NCBI GenBank assembly: GCA_964007475.1
Contig: OZ023273.1
Span: 121,939,812-122,003,811 of the forward strand
Origin: Hybos culiciformis
Lineage: Eukaryota > Arthropoda > Insecta > Diptera > Hybotidae
DNA: 64,000 bases
Direction: 5' to 3'
A program made the translations under genes and the position numbers. This document shows, in pieces, positions 1-12,100 of the stretch. Within the stretch, counting starts at the first letter, position 1. Each line of letters starts with the position of its first letter. The notes beneath the pieces were generated by a model. It did not search any database. It was given only the letters and a program-made list of their open reading frames with translations, and was not told the DNA's origin.

Positions 1-3000
1 TTTTTTTTCTTTTTTTTGGAAATTCTTTATTAAAGTTTATTTTGTGATTCTTCTTTTGGACGAGAAAAGCCATTGAATACATTTTTTTTTGTGTAGAATA
101 ATGAAGCTTAATAATCATTAGTCGCTCCAGAACTTCTTCTTCTTTTTTTTTCGAGTATTATGCCGAATTATGACTAAATTAGTAGGTATTTTGAACTTAA
201 TGTTGGGAACTAAAAGTTCTATACAACAAAGTTTTTATACTCGCCAAACATAATTTTAGTTCTGAGATTGATATTTCAATTAGTTTTTCGATATGAAAAT
301 ATTTATCTTTATCTTTTAGTTATAATGAACTTTTTTTTGTTATGTAATTTATTCATTTATTTTTACTGATGGTTAATGTTTAAGTTAAAGAAAAATATAA
401 AATATTTGATGAATTCGATGATAACTTATTTCTATTTATAGAATGTACCCACCTTTCAAATAATTACAAAAAAAAAACTATTTACAATATGATTATTGAC
501 AGATGAAAACCTTTTAATTCTCATTATTTTCATATAATTGCAATCGATATAATATTCATAGTTTATAGATAATTTTTTTTTTCACAATTTGTACAACTTA
601 TATACTATATTATATTATAATAATAAAGTTCTTTAGAAGAAATATGAAAACCGAAAACAAGGGAAATTTGTAAATAATGTAAGTTTAATATTAAATAGGC
701 ATATTACATCATACTTTTAAGTTAAATCGAAGATCTCTCTATACAAGTTTAACTACAATTTATTAAATGTCTCCTGTTACCTGTTCTGTTCAATTAAATA
801 CAAATCTAAATTTAAAATTTTATTGTATACGTTCTTTAATGCCATTACTCTTCCAGGAAAATATTCTTAATTTTGGTACAAATGTCGGTACTTTTATGAC
901 AGCAATGGGCGGGAACTATATAGAATAATTTAATTTTTTTGGTGCAAATTTCCTAATAAGCCACCAGTTTTAAGATATGATACCCTATTATGTGCAACAT
1001 TTTTAAAGTTCGGCTTCTTAATGCACAGTATAGTAGACATCCATTTTTTTGACCGAAAATATCATTTAAGAAAATAATAATTTATTAATATGGTAATAAT
1101 AATTGAACGTAATTTAGTAATGATCTCAATTTTTACATTTGTATACGCATATGACTCTTAATTTTTTGTTATCTGCAATTCACTCCTTTTTTTGAAATGT
1201 TGATGGCATATAATTAAGAAATCAAAATCATAAATTGAAATAAAGTGAGTAAATTAAATTCATAAAAAAAAATAATGTAAATGAATGATTAAAATAAAAT
1301 ATTTAAAAAGATTTATAAAAATCTTTGATTTTGACATTAGACATGCTTGCTGACAGGCTAATCGGTATTCTTTTTTAATTTTAAAGTCTTATTCGTTTTA
1401 TTTTTTAAACATCAGAAACACATTACATAATTGAAATGTATAGAAAGATGATTATGATTTATCATGTAATAATAATAGTATAAAAATCACGCTATATCTT
1501 AAGCTTTACCATTATTATATTAACACATAATGTCCTACTAGTATTATAAAATTTAAATTTATTAATTTTAAATTAAAATATTAATTACAAATTTAATAGT
1601 GCTATCAAGTAGTAGATATCTGTATATACGATATAGATACAAAAAAACACCGAACACTTCGCTCCATGATAATGACAATACAAATAGACCGTGACTGCCA
1701 ATTTTAATACCATTGTACAAGTGTATGACTTTAGCGCAATTCATTTTAGCGGCTTGTTAAGGGCAGAACAGTTGTCCTTAGAGTATTACGATTTTAGCCT
1801 ATTCAATACTATATATGGATCTCATACAACATGATTAATAAAAGACTTCTAATAAGAGAAAATTAGGAATAATAAATTACTTTTTTAAATTATCAACCAA
1901 ACCTTTAATTCTCATCAGTACAAGAACAAAAATCCATTATCTCGATTCAAAATTTCCCGAAAAAAAAAATCGTAAAAAGCATGAATTCTTACATTTGGGA
2001 GAACAATAACAAAATTAATTTGAATAATATTTACCAGAACTAAGAGTTGGGAATAATATCGTTGTTGAATCCTTTTAGTCTTTTGACCTGCAACTAAATA
2101 TAACTATAAAATATATGTATAGGACTTATATTTTAACAAAAGTTCATTATTATTGCTGCAGTATAAAAACATTTAGCCATTTAATATAAATAATATACAT
2201 ATATAGTATATTCGTATAAATTTTCAAGAAAATTTTCTAAGGAAACCAATTAATTTTCTGAATATAATATTGTCTATGTATTTTATTTTAAAATAAAGAC
2301 GATGATTATAAATTTATTAAATATAGATTGTGCATTCAATTTTATGCTGCAAAGGATTCAAGATGGTCAAAATGTTGAATATAAATTTCAAATTAGTAAA
2401 AAACAAAAGCAATTACATACCTCTAAAGCCACATTATTTCTGTTTCTTGTCTTTAAAAAGGATTAAATTTTAATAAATTTTCCTATTTCATTTATTGGAA
2501 ATTTCACAATATATACAAGTACATAATTATTCTTTTACTTTTAGAACAAGGATAATAATAATAATTTCTCAAAGTGTGTATTTAAGGAATTAAAGAGATT
2601 AAAAATTTTTGCCCCAAAAAACAAAAAAGAAAAAAAAAAAAGAAACAATTCTAAAAGAATTTTCCTAATGAAATACTTGGCATTTTTACATTCATCTCAG
2701 TTTATATAGAAAGTTCAATTAAGTTCTGAAAAGCAGTTTTCAATTAAAATGTTCTTATAGTATTCTTGTATATGGAAGGAAAATATAAAAAAAATAATAA
2801 TAATAATAACTGAATAAATATAGGAAATTGAATATTGATAAAACAATTATAATCAAGTTGCAAAAATTCTATCAGGAAAAGCAATTAAAATTTTACGCCT
2901 TAATATGAAAAAGAATTTATCCTTTATCAACCTAAACAACAAAACATAATATAATAACATAAATTTTTAAGGAAAATTTTTGAGGGAAAAAGAGTTTAAT

Positions 3001-3610
3001 TTTTATAGCAAAAAGTCAATTTAAACAATTTGTAAATTATTTTTTAGAATTAAAACAAAATAAATTTGTAATTAAATGAACTTTAAAGTTTAATATTTTA
3101 CATGTAATGTATTGCTGACATAAAAATAGGAAAAAATGAAAAAAGAAAGTTCAAATAATGCTCATGGCATTTCTTTTTTTCCAATAATTGTGTAAAATTT
3201 TTCATTTAAAGTTATTACAATATAGTTAATACGTAATATGAAAATTGGAAAATGTCATTTAACGTGGGCGGTAACTGATTTCTAATTTTAATTAATTGTT
3301 TTAAGAATTTTTCGCGGAATTTTGTAAAGACCCTGAACATAACTGTTATATTTGGATTACTCAAAAGCAATGTTTTTTTTTTGTACTCTTTCTTCCTAAC
3401 TAATAATAATAATAAATTTAATAATAATAATAAATCCAAAATTAAGACAAATTTAAAAATGGAAAAATTAAGATGCTGTTGTTTTGTTTTTTAATATTTT
3501 TTTTCCAGCTTGTATATTTCAATTCCAATTTATTTTTCTTTTTAATAAATTTTTCAGGGATATTTAGTCATTATTTTATGTCTTAAGCGCATAGCTTATT
3601 ATTTTTCTAG
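1..3610. other. AT-rich noncoding sequence
   Basis: Dense stops in all frames, many poly(A)/poly(T) runs and short AAT/ATT repeats (for example 3406-3436). The 74-codon Leu-rich minus-strand frame at 3215-3439 comes from that repeat. No gene, RNA or transposon recognised. Confidence 0.7.
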
Positions 3611-3647
3611 GCTTGTTTCATTACGTCACAAACGTAATGAAACAAGC
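3611..3647. repeat. Perfect inverted repeat / hairpin, 16-bp arms
   Basis: GCTTGTTTCATTACGT (3611-3626), loop CACAA, ACGTAATGAAACAAGC (3632-3647). Arms match exactly and contain ACGT at the loop side, including TTACGTCA, a CRE-like site. No transposon flanks were recognised. Confidence 0.9.
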
Positions 3648-4886
3648 AACAATATGCTTAGTATATTTAACGATAATTTAAAACGTTACTTAAATATTAT
3701 TTCCTAACTATATTTTAACAAATTTATAAAGAAATATCTCTTTATAATTATTAAAACCAAATATTGTCTTTTTACATTTTTAATAAATTTTATTTTCCTT
3801 TGTATTTATTTTACCCATTTCAAGTTTAAAATAATTTTCTTTTTCTAAATGACCAGTAAATAATGATTTACAGAAAATTTTTGGGAAACATTTTTGCAAG
3901 AAAAAACATTGTTCATCGAATTTCATTTTGGCAACAAAATGAATCTTGAGAATTTTCCTTAAAAAAAAAAAACGTTTTTCTTCTTTTCAGACCCTTTATC
4001 TTGTCAACTTGTTATTTTTCTGGTTATAAACACAACTGTTGAAAGGAAAATCAGATAAAATTATTAATGGATGATTAATTTAAAATTACAAATTTATACG
4101 CATTGCAAAAAAAAAAAGTATTATATACATATATAATTGATATAAATTTTTACAACGGAAGGAGGAAATTTGTCTTTTTTTGTAGAGGAAGAAATTAGCA
4201 TAACATTAAGTTTTTTTTTTTTTTGAAATGGAAAGGGAATGTTTTTGAAGACAACGACGAGACATTAAAAATAGAAAAATATTTATGAATACAAAAATTA
4301 AAAAAATAAATAAATAAATAAAATAAAGAAAATTAAAATATATAACTTATAACAAAGAAATAGAATGAAAATTTTAATTTTTATTGTGTTTTATATTTGT
4401 AAAAATTGGTAGATGGTAATTTTTTCTAGCCAATTGTTTTGTTTGATATTCAGGAGTTGATTTCTTATTGAGTATCAGTATCTGTACTTGAACCTTAAAT
4501 ATAATTTTGACGTAAACCTAACTCTAGAACTAACCATTTAAAATAAAAAAAATTAAAACATAACTGATCGAATCGTTTTTGTACTTTCAGGTGGTTTGAA
4601 GTTTTATTTTTGATAAAAAATATCAATTTGTCAAAATTATAAAGTAAATAATAAACAGAAATAAAGAAATAAAAGTATGTACGGATATCGTAACTAAAAT
4701 CTTAAAACTAACCTTTAAATGTAAGTAGATAGGGTATAACGTACGTGTTAGATGTTATTATTTTTATTATCCACGTTTCTAAAAAATATCTTAATACATT
4801 TTATTTGTGTACATTCTAATTCTACTTAGGTATATGTTATACTTAAAAATTTAATAATAAATACTACAGATTATTCCGGACATCAA
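3648..4886. other. AT-rich noncoding sequence
   Basis: Contains an AAAT/AATA microsatellite near 4305-4325 and homopolymer runs. Nothing else recognised. Confidence 0.7.
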
Positions 4887-5060
4887 TTGAATTTTCACAC
4901 CTTTATTTCTGTCCATTCAAATATCGCAAACGAAATATTGTTTCCAGCTATCATGATCCGACGATGTCCAAGAGCACTATTTGAAACGCCAATCGACTTT
5001 TTCATCTTAGAATGCGTCAAAAAGAGAAATTACAAACACAACCGATTAAGATATGATGAA
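4887..5060 (+). pseudogene. Possible mariner/Tc1-like transposase scrap
   Basis: The translation contains PRALFETPIDFFILECVKKR, similar to the PPRSPDLTPLDFFLWGYVK block around the last catalytic Asp of some mariner-like transposases. The preceding FPAIMIRR may correspond to FP.RWIGR. The frame is only 70 codons with no inverted repeats or other domains, so this is a guess from one motif. Confidence 0.3.
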
Positions 5061-5099
5061 GCTATAATTATAAATAACAATTTTTATTCTTTGTCATAA

Positions 5100-7390
5100 G
5101 GTTGAAATTGTGATAGAAAAAAAACCACAACAAATATTTTGAAAACAAAAGTAGAAAATGTTTCTTTAAAAAGAAATTCAAATAAACCATCAAAATTTAC
5201 CACAATATTTTTCAGTCATTAAGTTTTATGGTAAGCGATTACATCAGGTGAGAACGGATAAAGAATCTCCTTATTGTAGAAGTATAATGAAAACTAAAGG
5301 TATTTAGTACATCTGTTGCATTAATATTTATTAAGTTTCATTCTATAAGGTTTGATTTCACATTGAGGTTACAGCAAATTTGTAATGATTGAAGTAAACT
5401 ATTGACATAAATATATTTTTTTTTTCAAATTATATCAATATAATTTTTATACTTTTTTTGATTATTAAAACTTTTTTTTTGTAATTATTGAATGAAATTT
5501 TGGTTGATCCTTATGAAAAGGCTAAAACTACATAGTTTTAACTAATATTTTATTTTCTACTATACAAAATTTATATGGATACACTAAAATTACTTGGTAA
5601 ACTCGAAAATAAAATCAGCATCTATGTAAATGAGACTATGCCATTTTTAGTTGTCAAACTTGCTTAAGTTTAGTATTTAGTACAAGTGTGAAAGTTTCAG
5701 ATTCAAATTTATAAAGTTTAGTTCTGAACACGTCACAAAACTTAATTAGTAAGCTAGTATGATTATGAATTGCTTATGAATTGATGAAACCGGATTTCGT
5801 ATCTCGATTTGGTATATTCGCTGGTGGGAAATTGATTCATCTTTTCCATAATTCTGAATTTACAATATTTTTAATTTTATATGTAAAAAATTGGATTTTA
5901 AAATATTCGTATTTTTCTGCTCATTGAATCTATCACGTCACAACATTAACTTACTTAATTTCTAGTAAAAACCTTCGATGAATAAGTACAATTATGTAAC
6001 ACTTTCAGTTACAAAAACAAAAAACGATATAAAATATTTGTATTTTAAACATTTGGTACATTATTTTAATAACTCCGTAATTTCGTTAGATTTTTTTCCT
6101 AGATTATCTTTTTGAAATTTAAGAACAAATAAAGAAAAGCACGTACGCTTAATATTATACCCAAGTGTCTAGCCAAAATTTATTTGTTTCCAAAGATAAA
6201 AAATTATTAAATTAAAATTTTTCATAAAGAAATATATAAAGCAAAAATTAAGCCCAAAGGACTAGAAATAATTTTAAATGTGTTTTTGGACACAAAATTA
6301 AGGATGTTTTTAAATTGAATTTTTTTTTTACCTAAATGAGCAATACCAACTTTTATTATTGAATAAAGTTAAGTAAATCAAAATAACAATTAACGTTATG
6401 AAATTTAGAATTCAATTAGTCATTAAGGAGTCACAAAATTCTTATTAATATTTTAAAAGTGGAAAATATTATGTCAGGCATAAAATTAGAATGGAAAATT
6501 ATCCAAAAAGTTTTGTTTTTGTTTTTCTTTTAATTTTCTTTATTTTAATGTTTAAATTTTTTTTAAATAAATAGGTAAAAATATGGAAAATAAAGATGCT
6601 TTCATCGTGCAATTGAATCAGAAAATAATATATTAATCTTAAGTATCCAAGAAGATTTAGAAAAAAAAATTGGAAAATTTATTAATATATCTCTGCAACT
6701 TATGTTTTCGAAAAGATATCACTTACCATAAGCTTTTATTTGAATTATGTAAATTGTTTTTATGTGAAAACTTTACAATATTTTAAAAATAAGATGTTTG
6801 CAGTAATAAAATTTTTTTTTCCAAGATTTTGCGGTCAAAATTTACACGAATTATATTACAATTTAAAAAACCAAAAGAGGGCGACCATTCTTAACAGATT
6901 TTATTTTATTTTTTCCTTAAAATCTGGATTCAAAATTCAAATAGGTTTTTGTTCTTTTTTTTTTTTTTTGTGTTATTTCATTGAGGGTGAATTTTAAAGT
7001 AGTTTACAAAATTAAGGGAAGTTTTTTTTTATTTTTATTATAAGAAATTTTAATACTATTTTAAAGTTCAGGATTGCTGCCGGATAATTCAGGAATTGCT
7101 ACAAAAATTTTTTACAACTTTTTTTTTCGAATTAGCTTGTCGGATTTGGTTATATTGTTGAAATTAAACATTAATAAATAATCCACTTTTTAGTAGTGCG
7201 AACGTTGTTTTATGAAAATTACCAAATTATTAAACACTGATAACTTTTGTGCTTGTACACATTAAAAGTTCTTCAGTGTACTTTTAATGAGTAAGATGGA
7301 AATTTGGAATGGATTTTAAGTTATTTTGGCACAAATTAGTAAAAGAAAACTATCTGAAATTGATCTTCAATTTGCATTAAAAATGATCGT
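5100..7390. other. AT-rich noncoding sequence
   Basis: No exon-like islands. The 85-codon frame at 6740-6997 is rich in Phe, Tyr, Lys and Asn and spans T-runs, as expected by chance in this composition. Confidence 0.65.
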
Positions 7391-7964
7391 GGTATGCTTC
7401 TGCACAACTGGTATTTTGTCTCTGCACAACTTGTGTGCTTCTGCACAACTGGTATTTTGGCTCTGCACAACTGGAATGCTTCTGCACAACTGGTGTTTTA
7501 TTTCTGCACAACTGGTATGCTTCTGCACAACTGGTATTTTGGCTCCACACAACTGGCATGCTTCTGCACAACTGGTATTTTGTTTCTGCACAACTGGTAT
7601 GCTTCTGCACAACTGGTATTTTGTTTCTGCACAACTGGTATGTTTCTTCACAAATGGTATTATGTCTCTGCACAACTTGTATGCTTCTGTACAACTGGTA
7701 TTTTGGCTCTACACAACTGGTATGCTTCTGCACAACTGGTATTTTGTTTCTGCACAACTGGTATGTTTCTCCACAACTGGTATTGCGTCTCTGCACAACT
7801 GGTTTGCTTCTGCACAACTGGTATTTTGTTTCAGCACGACTGGTATGCTTTTGCACAACTGGTATTTTGTCTCTTCACAACTGGTATGCTTCAGCACAAC
7901 TGGTATGATTCTGCACAACTGGTATTGTGGATCTGCACAATTGCACAATTTGTATGCCTCTGCA
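7391..7964. repeat. Minisatellite, 41-bp period made of 22- and 19-bp halves
   Basis: About 13-14 tandem copies of a dimer: one half is CTGCACAACTGGTATTTTG plus three bases, the other CTGCACAACTGGTATGCTT. Because 41 is not a multiple of 3, the array opens long frames on both strands; none looks like a gene. CAACTG (an E-box-type hexamer) occurs about 22 times. Copies at the edges (7640-7680 and 7925-7964) are more diverged. Confidence 0.95.
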
Positions 7965-8926
7965 GTTTACGGTGCAAAAAGAAAATTTTCAATGCAGTTA
8001 GATCAATATTATTGTGACTTTACTTTCCAAAAATAATTTAGAAAATAATTTCTGTTTAAATAATGTTTTTTTACTTGCTTGTGTGTGATTCGAAAATATT
8101 TATACACACTTTGCTCTTGCTCCAAAAATAGTTAGTTATACCAAAAAAATATTCCAAACCAATTCAAAACATTTCTCATATTAAAATACAGGTGTTTAAG
8201 ATAAATCATTTACCTTTTTTTTTTATTAATATTGACAAACTCTAATATTAAAATTAATTTATAATTTATTTAATTTTTTTTAACACTTCGTAGCCTAGCC
8301 AATTTCATTTTAATTCTGTCAACAACAAAAATTAATCAAAAAATATAATATGATTTAATTTTTCCTGATGAAAATGATAAACAGAAACATACCTAACACA
8401 TCATTTTTGAAAAATTATATATTTTATTAAAAGGAAAAAGGGGTAAAAATATTGCAAATATTTTTATTAGTATAATTTTTTACTCAATCTAAAAGACAAA
8501 AAAAAAAAATAGTAAATCAATTTTATATCTTTTTTTTTTCTTTTCTTCAATTTAATATTTTATTTTCATTATTTTTAACTAGATTACTCTTCATAAAAAT
8601 AATATTTTATCAATTTGTGACGCTATCAAGAACATTTAAAATTTCAATTAATAATATTTTTCCCCATTTTCTTTTCCTTAAAGATATCTATTTATTTTTT
8701 TTAATTGATTGAGAAATTTGTTACCGAATTTGCGAATAATAAAAATTCTTCAACAATAATGTCTTTTCTACGATATAATTTGCAATACATAAATAAGTAA
8801 TTCAAGAATTTAATATGAATAAGCGAAAGATTGAAGTTTAAGGAAAAAAGTAAGTCCAAAAAAAAAGTAAGAATAAGAATTTTTGATCAAAAATTATAGT
8901 ATTAATTGGATGTATCTGTAAGACTT

Positions 8927-9160
8927 CACTGCAAAAAAAAACTTAGTGGAAAATCAGCTTTAATATACAGCAGAAAGATAAAACTGCCAAAATGTTGAAT
9001 TTATTGTCAAAAAATGTATAACTAAAGTTGTTAGACAAAAATTATTGTTTTTATTATTTTTCCTAGTGCAGAATAAATCACAGAAATTATGTTTTTATGT
9101 ACAAAAGTGTCTCACAAATTTGTATGTCGAATATTGCTGTAATCATATATGAACAGATAT
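8927..9160 (+). repeat. Dispersed repeat family, copy A (short, diverged)
   Basis: Starts CACTGCAAAAAAAAACT and contains GGAAAATCAGCT, TTTTCCTAGTG and AATATTGCTGTAATCATAT plus GAACAGATAT. The same blocks occur in the same order in copies B and C. Similarity fades after about 9160. No coding capacity or clear inverted termini. Confidence 0.6.
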
Positions 9161-12100
9161 TTAGTAAAAGCATGAGTCTCGATTATAACAAAATCTCTGT
9201 GCAAGCATATACTTTGGTTGTTCTAAATTCGCTGCAAGAAATTAGAACTTTTGTTTAAATTATGCTCTTCCCATAGTAATAAAAAGACTTTTCTACTTCA
9301 TTTCTTCCAATTGTACTTTTAAATGCCCTTAATATGAATAAATATTTTAATGGACAACATTTCTTCTTAAATCCTTTTTTTATTTATCATTATTTTTGAC
9401 ATTAAGATAAGAATTCTGGTTTTGAAGGAAAATGAGGGAATAAAAACATCTGTCAATTAAAAATTCCACAAATATTTTAATTCATTTTTATCCTTTTTCT
9501 TTATAATTAAATCGTTCAAAAGTCTTATTATTCTTACTGAAAATTGGTCATTTTAACCTTAAATATTTAGATAAATAAAATAATTTTATTTAGTCACGGA
9601 CCAAATTTAGTTATGAAAAAGAAAATTTAATGTTTCACTTCTTTATCCCTAAGAAAATGGGTTGGGTAAGGGTTGTAATTACCCAATTTTTCTCATAATT
9701 ATTTCATAACTTTTGAACTAATTAACAAAAGTAAAATATCTATACAACTTTACAGAAAAAATTACAAAATTGAATTGCTTAGTTATTTATTTCGATGTTT
9801 ATTTGTTACATGTGCCATATATAAATGATTAGATTTCATGTGTTTCTGCTGATAAAACATTGCTAGTGACAAACTTGATCCTAATACTAAACAAAATTGA
9901 AAGTAACTGTCTTGTTAACAAAATTAATGCCAGTTTTCGTGCTTGTGATACCCACTGTGTTTTGAAACATAAACATTTTATAACAGTTTAAGTGTTTCTG
10001 GAACGGCAATTATTTTTAAATTTCACAAAACCAAATTTTTAATTTTTCAACATGGATTCTTATGACTTAAAATGATAGCGATATCAACATTATGATGGAG
10101 TGTATAGTTTATTTTTTGTGGTAACATTTAGAGTTTTGTTTATTTCTGTTCAGTTTTCCGAACTTGCAGTTTCTAATTTTATATACATCTTTATAACCGA
10201 ATCTTTCAATGGTAATATATCTTCTTAATATTTTCATTCTAGTATCTGTGTACGAACGCTGTAAACTAAATTCTTAAAAATGGCATTTATATTAAAAATA
10301 TAATTTTTTCTTCAATTTTTTTTTCAATCCCTAAAACTTTTTTTTGTTAAAAAAAAGAAATATTTTTTCAAGAATATCCTTTTATGTTCTTAAAAATGTT
10401 AATTTTTTTTGTAAAGTCATTTTAAGGACCAAAACGGATTTCTTTTATTACAAGAAAAACATAAAAATAAAATTAAAAATGTAAGTAAAAACCCCAAAAA
10501 ATAAGAATTTTTTTTTATATAAGTATATATGTATGTATAAAAAAGGATATTATTATTTTCTTTGCATAATTTTTAATTTGTTGCATTATTTGTTCAGGTA
10601 ATAAAAAGATTACAATAAAAATAAGATATGTTGGGCTCAATTCCGTTTTTTATATAATATTTTTTTTTACTTTGTTCAGAGGAAGTTAAAAACTTCTAAC
10701 CCTTTTTTTTTAAATTGCAAAATTTGATAAAAAGCATATTGAAATCATATATCATTTTTTCAATAAATGAAAAATCATCCTTTTTCGATATACTACTTAT
10801 GTAAATGTATACTTTTAAAAAATTTCCAAAAAAAAAAAAACAAGAATAACATTTTTTTTTAACCATTTGGGATTTGCAGTAAATCTCGAAAAAATATAGT
10901 TTTATATGAAAGAAATAAAAATTCGTCATCATCCGATAGTGTTTTATAGTGTAGAGGAAATTATTATATTAAAAAAAAAATACGTAATATAATAAGTATA
11001 TAAATATGCCTTCGTATAAATCTGATATTAAGTTATGTATGGGTATGTGTAATACATTTAATGTTTCTTTTATTTATATGTATATATATCATTAAATTCA
11101 TTAAATTGAACACCAGTTTCATAACATAAAATCTCCCAGAAACAATAGTATGTATTAAATCAAAGATGATGCGTCACCAAATTAATTAATATTATGAAAC
11201 GAGAATTGAATTTCCCTATAATAGCTGGGAGTTCGTTATGGGCTTCAATTAAAAAAAATTCCCCTTAGTCGAATTTTCAACTTCTCTATCCAAATCAATG
11301 ATCTATTTTGAAAAATTTATTGGTAATCATCGGCAAACGGGACCCACTTTAAGATTATCTTTTAATTTTTAAAGTTTCTGCGAATTTCATTCCATTAACT
11401 TACCCATCGTCAAGCCAATTATTTACTTATCTCTTAACGGAGGCTTCTATTATTTAAATTTGGAAAGGATATATAAAAATAATCAAACAAAAAGATTATA
11501 TTTAATTCAAACAAAAAATATGAAATCCCACATTATTTTCATTCGAAATTTCTCGGTTATTTGTTATGGAATATTATCTATGTCTATATACAATGTACAC
11601 TATGTACAATCCATGAACCATAATTTTTTGTATAATATTAATATGATATATTTTCTTCAGGAAAATATATATATATATTTTTTCTTTATATCTACATTAT
11701 ATAGATTTAACTGGTTTTGAAAGATTAAAATTTGATTTTTTTTAAGTTATAATATAAAAAAAAATGTTGAAAAAAAAATTTCGTTGTGGCTAGACTATGT
11801 AAATATTTTTCTTTTTCCATGTGAAACAACAAGAAGGAAAGCATTCTCAAGGCGAAAATATATTTCTTTGAAAAAAAAAAAAATAAATAAAAATTATCCA
11901 GATTATGATTTTTGAAAATGTAAATTACTACAAGAAGCTTAGATTTGATTTCTTAAATTGAAAAAAAAAAAAAAATTAATAATATTTTGGAAACTTATTT
12001 TTCTGAATCTACATATATAATACTATCGTGCTTTTTTTTAAATTCAGCAGAGTTGTAGCGAAACTGAAGTTTCTAAATGAAAATATTTTAATTTAAATTT

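Noticed and set aside
7391..7964. CRISPR-like array of short repeats
   Set aside because: Units are contiguous with no unique spacers, and the host is eukaryotic; it is a minisatellite.
7326..8036. Several overlapping long open frames on both strands (up to 236 codons)
   Set aside because: They are produced by the 41-bp minisatellite, which is stop-free in many frames; the repetitive His-Asn-Trp or Ser-Cys-Ala-Glu translations shift between frames and do not look like a protein.
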